Source: Pleurocapsa sp. CCALA 161
Lineage (GTDB): Bacteria > Cyanobacteriota > Cyanobacteriia > Cyanobacteriales > Xenococcaceae
Direction: 5' to 3'
Assembly (NCBI RefSeq): GCF_003003995.1
Contig: NZ_PVWF01000017.1
Location: 6,738 to 57,920 of the forward strand
DNA: 51,183 nucleotides
Part shown: positions 38,353 to 47,124 of the stretch, one piece after another
Position numbering within the stretch: the stretch's first letter is position 1
Layout: the number at the start of each line of letters is the position of its first letter
Position numbers and translations under genes: made by a program
Notes under the pieces: model-generated
Database searches by the model: none
What the model was told of the DNA's origin: nothing
Seen by the model: the letters and a program-made list of their open reading frames with translations, nothing else

Positions 38353-38457
38353 TTATGGGTGATAGATACGATTGTCTGTGCTGGTAATCCAGCGAGAAAA
38401 CTTTTCCCAAATTGGTGAAAAATCGAATTCGGGACGACGTTGAGTTGTAGTAGTCAT
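38353..38457 (-). CDS. 34-residue peptide resembling the photosystem II D1 N-terminus
   Basis: The frame starts MTTTTQRRPEFDFSPI and continues WEKFSRWITSTDNRIY, then HP and stop. D1 (PsbA) starts MTTTLQ(R/Q)R and has WERFCxW(V/I)TSTxNRLY directly before its first membrane helix (GWFGVLMIP), which is absent here. A good ribosome site GAGGAG lies 7 nt before the ATG, and the stop is 23 bp before a large hairpin. It sits between petC and the NifX-like gene on the same strand. Either a psbA relic or a real micropeptide mimicking the stromal D1 tail. Too short for ordinary gene callers. Confidence 0.65.
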   Translation of the reverse strand: MTTTTQRRPEFDFSPIWEKFSRWITSTDNRIYHP

Positions 38458-38578
38458 AACAGACTCCTCGTTAAATTAATGTCAACAATGCTTAAGCTGC
38501 CTTAGAACATAAATTACAGCTATATTTGTTCCTCCGCTTACTTATTAATTTGAGTTTCGACGGAGGGAAATGAAATCT

Positions 38579-39112
38579 TTAAACCCACCAGGGTTTTTCT
38601 CCCGTACGGGGGTCGGTTTCTGTCCAGGGTGAAATACGAATATAGTCTCCCTCAACATTTACATGGGCAAGCTGCAAAGGTAGTGGTGCAGGACCTCGTA
38701 ATACTCTCCCTTGCGCATCGTAACGAGAACCGTGACAGGGACATTGAAATTGCTCGTCATTGGGATTCCAAGGAAAAGTACAGCCTAAATGGGTACAGTT
38801 ATCAGCAATTGCCCAGGGATGCAGCGTACCATCTTCTTTAATAGTGAGATAGGTTGGTTCTCCTGCTATTCCCGCAATTAATGCCCGCGTTCCTGGTGGT
38901 TCTGCTAAAATTTGTCCAGCAGGAATAATATTACCGTTTATATCCTTGGCAATAATCGAGCCATCTTCGCCAACTTCTGAGGGTGGAATGAAAAAATTAC
39001 CTACAGGGTAAAGGGCTGCACCAGCAGTAGCAGCAACGGCTGCACCAGTGAGAAAGTTAAGTAACTGTCTTCGTGACATGGATGGACTTTCTATAGGAAG
39101 ACTTCCTTCCAT
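38579..39112 (-). CDS. petC: cytochrome b6f Rieske iron-sulfur protein
   Basis: It has 177 residues. The N-terminal twin-Arg-like stretch SMSRRQLLNFLTGAAVAAT is the membrane anchor; the Rieske cluster is bound by CTHLGC and CPCHGS. It passes electrons from plastoquinol to cytochrome f/plastocyanin. AGGAG lies 9 bp before the ATG at 39112 but abuts the ATG at 39121, so 39112 (MEGSLPIES) is chosen. Cyanobacteria often have several petC; promoter box and neighbours suggest this one is stress-regulated. Confidence 0.93.
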   Translation of the reverse strand: MEGSLPIESPSMSRRQLLNFLTGAAVAATAGAALYPVGNFFIPPSEVGEDGSIIAKDINGNIIPAGQILAEPPGTRALIAGIAGEPTYLTIKEDGTLHPWAIADNCTHLGCTFPWNPNDEQFQCPCHGSRYDAQGRVLRGPAPLPLQLAHVNVEGDYIRISPWTETDPRTGEKPWWV

Positions 39113-39190
39113 ATGTATCATCTCCTAAAATATTCTTATCGGTGCGTTTTTTCAGGATGTTGCAATAATTCCTGATATGCGAAGCGGTGA

Positions 39191-39231
39191 GACAGTCCGT
39201 TGCGGGTGTCCCGCCCGTTAAAGGAACTGTC
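39191..39231. repeat. imperfect hairpin repeat between petC and its distal box
   Basis: GACAGT (39191-39196) pairs with ACTGTC (39226-39231); inside, CGGG and CCCG form a second stem. It is the kind of GC-richer interspersed repeat seen elsewhere in the window and appears inserted into the petC upstream region, putting the direct-repeat box 232 bp from the start. The rest of 39113-39446 holds no gene. Confidence 0.5.
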
Positions 39232-39343
39232 GAACCCTTTAGGGTATCCGTGATCAAATAGCTTCGCGTCGTCCGTGATAGACTTCGATCTTTTCTTATA
39301 CTTGCAAAAAAGATGAACGATACTATAAAGACTAAACAAAAAC

Positions 39344-39363
39344 TTTGAGGAACTTATGAGGAA
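39344..39363 (+). promoter_or_regulatory. TGAGGAA direct-repeat box, petC upstream region
   Basis: TTTGAGGAACTTATGAGGAA, one of three identical copies in the window (also 44936 and 51054). Opposite strand to petC. The distance to the start is enlarged by a repeat insertion. Confidence 0.7.
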
Positions 39364-39446
39364 CAAAAAAGATTTTTCCTGATGATTGAGTGCTTCGGTA
39401 TTGATTGTAAATCAACTTAGCAGATATATTTTTACTAATCACCATC

Positions 39447-39905
39447 CTATGCAAACACAATTTTGGACTCTGGCTCATGACCGAGATAGAGCCAAGTAGC
39501 AGCTTTTAAAACGATTTGCGAGTAAAGAATTTTCTGAATCTCTAAACTGGGAGCGCGATTAGCAGTAGCTCGATAAGAGGCAATTTCTCCGCTTAAACTA
39601 AAGTCGGAGTTATTTTTATAGTGGTCGTAATCGTGAATGGCTTGGAAAGCGAATCCACAGAAAGGATTCGGATAGACCTCTGTGTCGTAGCTGCGATCCG
39701 AAACATATAGACGTTCATGAGCCAGATCGTCCAACATTTCTTGAGCGGTTTCATAACGCTCAAAATCAGAAGGAACGATATTAATCGGAAGCTGTTGAAA
39801 TTCGTCCATAAGCCAATCACAAAGTTCTTGCCGAGTTTCGTCAGAAATATCGGCTGGTTTCCCATTTAAGTAAATTTTGGCAAGTTTTTCTAGTTTAAGT
39901 GTCAT
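39447..39905 (-). CDS. conserved-looking hypothetical protein
   Basis: It has 152 residues and is unrecognised. Acidic N-terminal half (DISDETRQELCDWLMDEF), then AIHDYDHYKNNSDFSLSGE, a His/Asp/Tyr cluster that could bind metal, and LKAATWLYLGHEPE near the end. No signal peptide or membrane segment. Good codon continuity supports a real gene. A 19-bp element shared with the methyltransferase-globin promoter lies 91 bp upstream. Confidence 0.65.
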   Translation of the reverse strand: MTLKLEKLAKIYLNGKPADISDETRQELCDWLMDEFQQLPINIVPSDFERYETAQEMLDDLAHERLYVSDRSYDTEVYPNPFCGFAFQAIHDYDHYKNNSDFSLSGEIASYRATANRAPSLEIQKILYSQIVLKAATWLYLGHEPESKIVFA

Positions 39906-39995
39906 CTTATTTACCCCCTTAAACTTAGTCTCAATTTGGGACAGAGCGATCTTTGTCTCTGTTTCACTTCGATCTTGCCAAACTTTTTGAATTAC

Positions 39996-40014
39996 GTCTT
40001 TGAGCTAGCTCATA
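39996..40014. promoter_or_regulatory. shared 19-bp element upstream of hypothetical gene
   Basis: GTCTTTGAGCTAGCTCATA; one mismatch to 21977-21995. The centre TGAGCTAGCTCA is a perfect palindrome. It lies 91 bp upstream of the minus-strand start at 39905. Confidence 0.55.
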
Positions 40015-40177
40015 ATCAGAGGGAAATTATTTGAATAAATTACGGTTCTTCACAGATTTATCAAATTGTTGTTTTAACTTCAACTTAATCAAGCTTTAAC
40101 TGACATTCCTTCTCTATTGTGCCAGGAATAATCTATCATGCGATCGCACAAATCGAGTTAAAACTTTAAATTATTCT

Positions 40178-40197
40178 AGCTTCATAACTTCCTCAAA
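40178..40197 (-). promoter_or_regulatory. TGAGGAA direct-repeat box, plastocyanin promoter
   Basis: On the minus strand: TTTGAGGAAGTTATGAAGCT, 16 of 20 to the commonest form. It ends 84 bp before the plastocyanin ATG, opposite strand to the gene. Spacer 39906-40280 also holds the 19-bp element above and no gene. Confidence 0.65.
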
Positions 40198-40280
40198 TTA
40201 TAAATCTATAGTTTTAAATGAAGGATTAATTATTAGTAGTTTCGACTCGATCTAATAATTAACAACAAAGGAGTTTTACA

Positions 40281-40673
40281 ATGCGTCGATTAATATCAAT
40301 TATTATTTTATTCACAATCGCCTTTATTTTCTGGACAACCCCCGTTGCTGCTGAAACCTATACTGTAAAAATGGGTTCGGATACTGGTCAATTGAAATTT
40401 GTCCCAGAAACTTTAGAAATTAAAGCGGGAGATACTGTTAAATGGGTAAACAATAAAGTTCCCCCTCACAATGCTGTTTTTGAAGGCGATAAAGTTCCGA
40501 ACGGTGATAAAGCCTTAGCTGATAAGATTTCTCACAAAAAGCTACTTTTTGCCCTGGGAGATTCCTTTGAAACAACATTTTCTGATGTTACTGCTGGTAG
40601 TTATCCCTACCATTGTGAACCTCATCTAGGAGGAGGAATGGTCGGCAAAATTATTGTAAAAGAATCTGATTAG
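40281..40673 (+). CDS. petE: plastocyanin
   Basis: Lumenal copper protein carrying electrons from cytochrome b6f to photosystem I or oxidase. It has 130 residues: signal peptide ending PVAAETYTV (cleavage after VAA) and a cupredoxin fold. Copper ligands are His in VPPHNAVF, then Cys, His and Met in [13 protein letters not shown]. Ribosome site AAGGAG before ATG. The EPHLGGG loop differs slightly from the usual EPHRGAG. The sequence after the stop (to 40803) reads EKLEQALTAGKSMPFADYS in one frame without a start, possibly an antitoxin-like relic. Confidence 0.93.
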   Translation: MRRLISIIILFTIAFIFWTTPVAAETYTVKMGSDTGQLKFVPETLEIKAGDTVKWVNNKVPPHNAVFEGDKVPNGDKALADKISHKKLLFALGDSFETTFSDVTAGSYPYHCEPHLGGGMVGKIIVKESD

Positions 40674-40803
40674 CGAGAAGTTAGAGCAGGCTCTGACCGC
40701 TGGTAAATCTATGCCGTTTGCGGATTATTCTCGAAGAACACCATCTAGTAATTTAGTAATTTAATCTTTTTGTTTAAATACTTCTCAAAAGGGCAAAAAT
40801 CCT

Positions 40804-41505
40804 ATGCTATTCCGTCAACTATTCGATCTAGAAACCTGGACATACACCTATTTGATTGCAGACTTGAAGACTCAAGAAGCGATTTTAGTCGATTCTGTCT
40901 TAGAACAAGTAGAGCGCGATCTGAAATTATTAAACGAATTGGGTCTGAAGTTGAAATATTGTTTGGAAACCCACATTCATGCCGATCACATTACTGGTAC
41001 TGGAAAACTACGAGAAATGACTGGCTGCGAAGGAATTGTGCCAGAAAATGCCCAAGCTAATTGTGCTAATCGCTATATCAAAGATGGTGAAATTTTAAAG
41101 GTAGGCGATATTGAAATTAAAGCGATCGAAACCAACGGTCATACTGACAGTCATATGGCATATCTGGTAAATAACACCCATGTCTTAACTGGTGATGCTT
41201 TATTTATTAGGGGTTGTGGGCGTACCGACTTCCAAGGTGGAGATGCAGGAACTCTGTACGATCGCGTTACGCAAAAGTTGTTTACCCTACCTGATGAGAC
41301 ATTTGTTTATCCAGCACACGACTATAAAGGGCAAACTGTTTCCACTATCGGCGAGGAAAAACGTTTTAACCCTCGCTTTGTCGGTAAAAATCGCGTCAGT
41401 TTTGTTACCTTTATGGACAACCTTGATTTGCCCGATCCTAAAAAGATTATGGAAGCTGTCCCAGCTAATCAGCTTTGTGGCAAAGTAGCTTCGGCAATTA
41501 ATTAA
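40804..41505 (+). CDS. ETHE1-like persulfide dioxygenase (metallo-beta-lactamase fold)
   Basis: It oxidises glutathione persulfide to sulfite with O2 in characterised homologues. It has 233 residues: metal motif THIHADH, His in TNGHTDSH, Asp in TGDALFI, the ETHE1 signature IRGCGRTDFQGGD, and the last His in YPAHDYKG. The single-Fe ETHE1 type is preferred over glyoxalase II. A rhodanese, NifX-like protein and ferredoxin close by support a sulfane-sulfur or Fe-S protection role. Confidence 0.9.
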   Translation: MLFRQLFDLETWTYTYLIADLKTQEAILVDSVLEQVERDLKLLNELGLKLKYCLETHIHADHITGTGKLREMTGCEGIVPENAQANCANRYIKDGEILKVGDIEIKAIETNGHTDSHMAYLVNNTHVLTGDALFIRGCGRTDFQGGDAGTLYDRVTQKLFTLPDETFVYPAHDYKGQTVSTIGEEKRFNPRFVGKNRVSFVTFMDNLDLPDPKKIMEAVPANQLCGKVASAIN

Positions 41506-41644
41506 CCATATCTCATCGTTTGTCTTAGGTGACTTCCTCTAACCCTAATTTAAAGCTTTTAAGATCGGCATCACTCAGAAATTGCGATCGCACCCATCAT
41601 GCCTAAATCTTCTTTAATTGATAAGAATAATCGAGTAATGTCAA

Positions 41645-42991
41645 TTATTTTTCCAAGGCTAAATCTGGTTTTTCTGTCAGTTCCCCTTGTGGAAAAGCAA
41701 AACGTAACAGAGGAGGAGCAACAAAGGTAGTTACAATTACCATAATAATAATTGCTGCTTGTAAAGGTTTATCTAAAACGCCACTAGCCTCAGCAATACC
41801 TGCAAAAACCAAGCCAACTTCACCGCGAGGAATCATGCCAATTCCAATTGCTAAACGATTGATTTTTTCTTTACCAAAGACTGTCCAACCAGTGATAAGT
41901 TTACTGATAATAGCTACCACAATTAAGAAAGCTGCAATAATCAATCCTTGACGATTATCAACACTGGTAGGATTAAGTACGCTTAAATCTACTTTTGCAC
42001 CTACAGATACAAAGAATATCGGTACTAAAATATCAGCAATTGGGATTATTTCTTTGTCTAGTTCTTTACGTTTATCAGTTTCATCTAATACCAATCCAGC
42101 AGCGAAAGCTCCTAAAATTGCTTCTAAACCAATTGCATTAGCTAAAAACGCCATAGAGAAAGCAAAGATTAATGCAGGGATAACTAACTTGCCTCTAGTT
42201 TGTAGTTTTTCGGCGATCGCCACAAAGCTTTTATTAAAGAATTTACCTAAAAAGATCGAACCGAGTATGAAAGCCGTAGCACTAATAATTAAGTAAACTA
42301 AATTTGTAACATCTACTTCACCAGTTCTGGCTAAAGAAGCAACGACAGCTAAAACAATAATACCGAGAATGTCATCAATAATCGCTGCGCCAACAATAAT
42401 TTGACCCTCAGTAGACTTTAGCTGTCCTAACTCCGATAGTACTTTGGAAGTGATGCCAATACTGGTAGCGGTTAAAGCTGCACCTGCAAACACCGCAGGA
42501 ATAGTTGGCAGACCAAAAATTAGCATTAATCCCGCTGTACCAGCGATAAAGGGAGCGACAACACCCACTACCGCTACAACTGCTGCTTGAGAACCTACTT
42601 TTTGTAATTCTCTTAAATCCGACTCTAGACCGATTTCAAATAAAAGTATAATTACTCCCAACTCGGCTAAAACAGAAATTACTTCACTAGAGAGTGCAAA
42701 CACTTCCTGGGTACTTTCGGGATTTAAACCAGCAATTTGTTGCAGGATAGTTATAACCACCGAATCGCTGGCTGCTGCGCCTGTTTCGGGAAATACTAAT
42801 AGGTGCAAAGCGGAAACCCCAACTACTACACCAGCAACTAATTCCCCCAATACGGGTGGTAAATCGACTAACTTAGAAAGTTCACCTCCTAATTTGCTAG
42901 CTAAATAAATAAAGACGAGACTGAGTAAAACTCCTGCCAAAATCATTGGTGCGGTTTCAGCATTTGGCGCAGTTGCTAATAGTTGGGTCAT
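41645..42991 (-). CDS. CPA2-type Na+(K+)/H+ antiporter
   Basis: It has 448 residues and 12-13 membrane helices. GAAIIDDILGIIVLAVV carries the paired Asp typical of electrogenic Na+/H+ exchange; LPPVLGELVAGVVVG is the first half-repeat signature. It resembles cyanobacterial NhaS3/NapA-type antiporters of thylakoid or plasma membrane; I cannot settle the exact orthologue. No C-terminal TrkA domain. Divergent to a UspA gene, 70 bp apart. Confidence 0.85.
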   Translation of the reverse strand: MTQLLATAPNAETAPMILAGVLLSLVFIYLASKLGGELSKLVDLPPVLGELVAGVVVGVSALHLLVFPETGAAASDSVVITILQQIAGLNPESTQEVFALSSEVISVLAELGVIILLFEIGLESDLRELQKVGSQAAVVAVVGVVAPFIAGTAGLMLIFGLPTIPAVFAGAALTATSIGITSKVLSELGQLKSTEGQIIVGAAIIDDILGIIVLAVVASLARTGEVDVTNLVYLIISATAFILGSIFLGKFFNKSFVAIAEKLQTRGKLVIPALIFAFSMAFLANAIGLEAILGAFAAGLVLDETDKRKELDKEIIPIADILVPIFFVSVGAKVDLSVLNPTSVDNRQGLIIAAFLIVVAIISKLITGWTVFGKEKINRLAIGIGMIPRGEVGLVFAGIAEASGVLDKPLQAAIIIMVIVTTFVAPPLLRFAFPQGELTEKPDLALEK

Positions 42992-43061
42992 AACATCCTA
43001 TATAATTAATCGTAAAGAATCGATATCGGCACTTTCTCACTATGGTTTCGCTTGAATAATC

Positions 43062-43499
43062 ATGTCTAGTAAGATTTTGGTAGCATTAGACCCCTCAGAT
43101 ACTAATAAAAGTGTCTTTGACACTGCTGTATTTCTGGCGCAAACAACTCATGCCAAACTTATTCTATTACAGATTATTCCACCTGCTCCCGAAGATGAAT
43201 CTCTAATCTCAGTTTATGAAGAACCATGGCAAATATTCCAAAAAAGAGGATTGGAAGCATTACAATCGCTTACCCAAGAAGCAACAACAGCAGGAATCAA
43301 TGCTAAATTTATTCAAGACTTTGGTAATCCTGGGCGTACTATTTGCGATTTTGCTCAAACATGGTCAGCCGATCTAATCGTAGTGGGTAGTAGAGGTCTT
43401 ACGGGTGCCAAGGAAATGCTTCTGGGCAGCGTGAGTAATTATGTGACCCATCATGCTCCCTGTTCGGTTTTAATTGTACGTCAAACTCTCAACAAATGA
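43062..43499 (+). CDS. universal stress protein, UspA family
   Basis: A single Usp domain of 145 residues. LVALDPSDTNKSVFDTAVFL starts the fold and GSRGLTGAKEMLLGSVSNYV is the ATP-binding loop (GxRG-x8-GSV). First of three paralogues in the last 8 kb; shares the ending SVSNYVTHHAPCS with both others. Divergent to the antiporter. Confidence 0.9.
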   Translation: MSSKILVALDPSDTNKSVFDTAVFLAQTTHAKLILLQIIPPAPEDESLISVYEEPWQIFQKRGLEALQSLTQEATTAGINAKFIQDFGNPGRTICDFAQTWSADLIVVGSRGLTGAKEMLLGSVSNYVTHHAPCSVLIVRQTLNK

Positions 43500-43591
43500 T
43501 AGATTTTGGTCAATAGACCGACTGGAAAAGATTATGTACCAATAGTGTAAAATTATGAGCGATAATCCCTGCGTCGTCTCTCATCTGGGAT

Positions 43592-44182
43592 TTACCACCC
43601 GCAGCAACCAGTACCAGGTTGATTTCGATTACGATTTGTATTCCAAGCGGGGACACCATCGTTGTTTCTTAGCTCGATGACGCGATCGCCTTGCCGTATT
43701 TCAGCAGCCATGATGACAGGCTCGCCAGCCCAATTAACTCTAGAACCCCTAACCACAATTTCTTCACCTGAGTTTACTTGAAAGCCTCGATCCTCAAGAT
43801 ACCTCGAAGGACCTAGATGCACGGGTACAGTACCTTCTTCAGTTTCTACTAATATCTCTCTACCTTGAGACATCCCATTCCCTGGCGTAAAAGCGTTTGT
43901 ACTAACAACTGTTCCCCGAATTGTCTCGACTGTATTGACGTTGTACATACCGCCGTAGCGATTATGATGTCCCCTACCTCTCATTCCACCATGATGGTGT
44001 CTACCTCTGCCATAACCTCGATTGGGATAGGGCTGATTTGTTTCTGGCTGTGATGGTGGATAAGATTGTTGTTGTCGCTGCGCTACTGTCTCGGCTAAAG
44101 CTCGATCGGTTTTTAGTATTGGTAGTGCTAAACCAGCAACAGCAATTATAGTTATAGCTTGATTAACTTTGTCTGTTTTCAT
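43592..44182 (-). CDS. exported His/Gly-rich protein with OB-fold-like domain
   Basis: It has 196 residues. Signal peptide (AITIIAVAGLALPILKTDRALA), then a Gln/Pro stretch and a HHHGG/RGHHNR basic His-rich segment (about 60-85) likely to bind metal or anionic polymer. About 90-175 is a beta-rich domain (TIRGTVVSTNAFTP, ILVETEEGTVPVHLGP, VVRGSRVNWAGEPVIMA) resembling bacterial OB-fold proteins. It ends TGCCGW. Function unknown. Direct-repeat box 90 bp upstream. Confidence 0.75.
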   Translation of the reverse strand: MKTDKVNQAITIIAVAGLALPILKTDRALAETVAQRQQQSYPPSQPETNQPYPNRGYGRGRHHHGGMRGRGHHNRYGGMYNVNTVETIRGTVVSTNAFTPGNGMSQGREILVETEEGTVPVHLGPSRYLEDRGFQVNSGEEIVVRGSRVNWAGEPVIMAAEIRQGDRVIELRNNDGVPAWNTNRNRNQPGTGCCGW

Positions 44183-44271
44183 TTTTTCTCCTATCGAACA
44201 ATCTCGATCTAATGATTAATTACTCTAAAGTTGAATAAACTCGATCTCCTATTCTTAAGTTAGTAATTAAA

Positions 44272-44291
44272 ATTGAGGAATTTATGAAGCA
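44272..44291 (+). promoter_or_regulatory. TGAGGAA direct-repeat box, OB-fold-like gene promoter
   Basis: ATTGAGGAATTTATGAAGCA, 15 of 20 positions. It starts 90 bp upstream of the gene start, opposite strand. The spacer 44183-44483 holds no gene. Confidence 0.55.
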
Positions 44292-44483
44292 CTTTTTTTC
44301 TTTAAAAACGCGCAACGAGCGATCGCATATTTCTTCTAGATCGCACCTTAAGTTTGGCTAATATTTACAAAAAGTAAAAAAACAGGAAAGATTAGCTAAT
44401 ACCCATTTTCAGCCATTAGCTAGAGAGATAATAAATGGTATAAGAATATTTTCGTTGTGGTTTAGATCGTGTGCGCTCTATTA

Positions 44484-44810
44484 TTAGGAAACAAGTGATT
44501 TTTTTCGAGAAGGTTTTGGTTTAGTGATTACCTTGACTGAACCATTAACTATAGTTTGACAAGCTAAACGATAATTATTTGGTTTCTTTTTCAATTTACG
44601 TTGTTCAAAATCTGTTTTAGGGGATAAGTTTTCCATCCCATCAGCAATTTCAACCAAGCAAGTGGCACATTGCCCAAGACCACCGCAGTTTCTTAGTTTG
44701 CCTCCTAAAGTATAAATATCAATTTTATTTTGCAGGGCTTCGGAGCGTAAATTAGAACTCTGTGCTGCGATTGCTTCTTTATCTTCTTTTACAAAGGTAA
44801 TAGTCGTCAT
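44484..44810 (-). CDS. [2Fe-2S] ferredoxin
   Basis: It has 108 residues. The cluster Cys are in [17 protein letters not shown] (C-x5-C-x2-C) and LACQT near residue 88. This spacing is of the bacterial/adrenodoxin-like or Fed7-like low-abundance type rather than photosynthetic PetF (C-x4-C-x2-C). A basic tail KPKPSRKK follows. It may serve as electron donor to stress enzymes such as the reductase-less globin (inference). A perfect direct-repeat box is 126 bp upstream. Confidence 0.87.
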   Translation of the reverse strand: MTTITFVKEDKEAIAAQSSNLRSEALQNKIDIYTLGGKLRNCGGLGQCATCLVEIADGMENLSPKTDFEQRKLKKKPNNYRLACQTIVNGSVKVITKPKPSRKKSLVS

Positions 44811-44935
44811 AGAATTTTTCTTTGGTTAAATATTCAAATAAATGTGTGTGACCTAAGTTGCCATTAAAAAAATTTTGTCGCAACTGGGCATTTTCAGACT
44901 CGCCCATGCCATCTAAATATAGATTAGAAAAAAAC

Positions 44936-44955
44936 TTTGAGGAACTTATGAGGAA
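44936..44955 (+). promoter_or_regulatory. TGAGGAA direct-repeat box, ferredoxin promoter
   Basis: TTTGAGGAACTTATGAGGAA, identical to 39344 and 51054; flanks AAAAAC before and CAAA after are also shared with 39344. Opposite strand to the ferredoxin gene. It could also serve amylosucrase, 125 bp to the right. No gene in 44811-45080. Confidence 0.7.
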
Positions 44956-45080
44956 CAAAGAATATGTTCGCAATTGGCTCAATAGTATATCTAGTGCATC
45001 GAAAAAGTGGCAAAGTAGTAAAATGACAACGTTTTAGAACAATGTCGATCGCCTTTTAAATTTTGTTTTCTAGCTAAATT

Positions 45081-47075
45081 ATGCACAACATTTTATTAAT
45101 GTCGGACGAAGCTCGCTCCGCCTTTATCGCCATGAAAAGCCGTGAGGAACATAAACTGGCTGCCTGTTGCGAACCCAGGGACGCAGATATATTTTGGTTA
45201 AGATTTGAACGTTATTTTGAAGATTTGTACTATCCTCTCATAAAAGTTTATGGCGATTACGAGGATGCTATAGAACAATTTAGAATTTTGTTCGACCATA
45301 TGGTTGAGGCATATGCAGCCAGACCTCAAGCCCTAAGACTTCTCGATCTAGAAAGGCAATTTACCCCACAGTGGTTTCAGCAACCGAACATGGTAGGTTA
45401 CACCTGTTACGCCGACCTATTTGCCGATAATCTTAATGGAGTACGAGAAAAAATTAGCTATTTCCAAGAACTTGGTATTACTTACCTCCACTTAATGCCC
45501 CTGCTTGAGCCGAGTCCAGGGCTGAGTGATGGAGGCTATGCCGTAAAAAACTACCGTAAGGTTAATCCAGAATTAGGCACAATGTCCGATCTACGACAGC
45601 TTGCTAACGAACTGCATGACTGTGGTATCAGTCTGTGCTTAGATCTGGTGCTAAACCATACTGCCAAAGAACACGAGTGGGCTCAACGGGCAATGGCTGG
45701 AGAAGAAGAGTATCTTGACTATTACTATACTTTTGGCGATCGCACCTTACCAGATGCCTACGAACAAACACTGCCAGAAATATTCCCCAATGACGCACCA
45801 GGTAACTTTACCTGGTATCCCCAGATGGCGAGCAAAGGTCGCTGGGTTTGGACAACCTTTAATGAATTCCAATGGGATCTTAACTATACCAATCCCACGG
45901 TGTTTCGCGAAATGGTCGATCTGATGTTTTTCCTTGCCAATCAGGGAGCGGACGTTTTACGGTTTGATGCTATACCATTTATTTGGAAACGCCTGGGAAC
46001 AAACTGCCAGAATCAGCCTGAAGTGTTTCAACTCATTCAGGCGTTTCGTGCTATTATGCGAGTCGTTGCCCCAGGAATGATACTCAAGGCCGAAGCGATC
46101 GTACCACCCGATGCTCTCCTGCAATATCTTGGTGTTAAATCAACGGTGGAGAAACAGTGCGAACTGGCTTATAACAATCAGTTAATGGTAGTGCTTTGGA
46201 GTTCTTTAGCTACCCGCAACGTTTCTCTAATGACCCAGGTGTTTCACGATCTACCACGAACGATGATCGGCTGCGCTTTCATTAACTACGTTGGCAACCA
46301 CGATGATATTGGCTGGGCAATGACTGATGAGGCACTTGCAGCAGTAGGTGAAAACGGTTTTCTCCATCGCCAATTCCTGAATCAATTCTACACTGATACC
46401 TACCCTGATTCTTTTGCCAAGGGAACTTTGTTTCAGTTTAATCCCGAAACCAAAGATGCTCGGATTACTGGCACTACAGCTTCTCTGGCTGGATTAGAAA
46501 AAGCCCTAGCCACAGGAGATAGCAATAAAATTGACTTAGCGGTACGTCGTATTCTGCTGCTGCACAGTATCATTTTAGGCTTTGGTGGCATTCCCTTAAT
46601 TTATATGGGAGATGAGTTAGGGGTACTCAACGATTTTTCTTACTTAAGCGATCCTCTAAAAGCTGGTGATAGCCGTTGGATCGCTCGATCGCCTATGGAT
46701 TGGTCTAAAGCTGCTAAACGTCACGATCCTAATACTGTTGAAGGGAAAATCTTTCAAGGTTTAGTTCATTTAATCAAAGTTCGCAAGTCCACCTCACTGC
46801 TGCACTGTTTTTCTTACTTCCAACCAATGTGGACTGACAACGAACATATATTGGCTTACTGTCAAAAGCGGGCAGAAGGAACGCTAATGGTGCTGGCTAA
46901 CTTTCAGTCAACCGAACAATCGGTCACTGCCAAAATGCTAGAGTACGGCGGTCTTATAGGAAAGATCCGCAATTTGCTCGCTAACAATGTTTCCCCAATT
47001 ATTGCTAATGAACGCATCTATCTACAAGCCTATGAGACTATGTGGTTGGTAAGCGATGAATTTACCTTGTTCTAG
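45081..47075 (+). CDS. ams: amylosucrase (GH13)
   Basis: It makes alpha-1,4-glucan and fructose from sucrose, or runs toward sucrose breakdown. It has 664 residues. The N-terminal helical domain typical of amylosucrases is followed by the barrel: DLVLNHTAKEHEWA, nucleophile Asp in VLRFDAIPFIWK, acid Glu in LKAEAIVPP, and third acid in NYVGNHDDIGWAM. A C-terminal beta domain closes it. It links osmolyte sucrose to glycogen-like stores in this stress island. Confidence 0.93.
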   Translation: MHNILLMSDEARSAFIAMKSREEHKLAACCEPRDADIFWLRFERYFEDLYYPLIKVYGDYEDAIEQFRILFDHMVEAYAARPQALRLLDLERQFTPQWFQQPNMVGYTCYADLFADNLNGVREKISYFQELGITYLHLMPLLEPSPGLSDGGYAVKNYRKVNPELGTMSDLRQLANELHDCGISLCLDLVLNHTAKEHEWAQRAMAGEEEYLDYYYTFGDRTLPDAYEQTLPEIFPNDAPGNFTWYPQMASKGRWVWTTFNEFQWDLNYTNPTVFREMVDLMFFLANQGADVLRFDAIPFIWKRLGTNCQNQPEVFQLIQAFRAIMRVVAPGMILKAEAIVPPDALLQYLGVKSTVEKQCELAYNNQLMVVLWSSLATRNVSLMTQVFHDLPRTMIGCAFINYVGNHDDIGWAMTDEALAAVGENGFLHRQFLNQFYTDTYPDSFAKGTLFQFNPETKDARITGTTASLAGLEKALATGDSNKIDLAVRRILLLHSIILGFGGIPLIYMGDELGVLNDFSYLSDPLKAGDSRWIARSPMDWSKAAKRHDPNTVEGKIFQGLVHLIKVRKSTSLLHCFSYFQPMWTDNEHILAYCQKRAEGTLMVLANFQSTEQSVTAKMLEYGGLIGKIRNLLANNVSPIIANERIYLQAYETMWLVSDEFTLF

Positions 47076-47124
47076 CTTCTATTTTAGGCGTTGCTGATTA
47101 AGTAATGTTCTATCAAGTATTACT

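Noticed and set aside
40674-40803. Reading frame EKLEQALTAGKSMPFADYS after plastocyanin
   Set aside because: It looks like the end of a small antitoxin-like protein but has no start or upstream part; too short to call.
22982-47099. GGCGTTGCTGA-type 12-mers at about 22982, 24361 (reverse) and 47090 as possible insertion-element ends
   Set aside because: Only the short phrase is shared; no paired ends or target duplications are visible around them.
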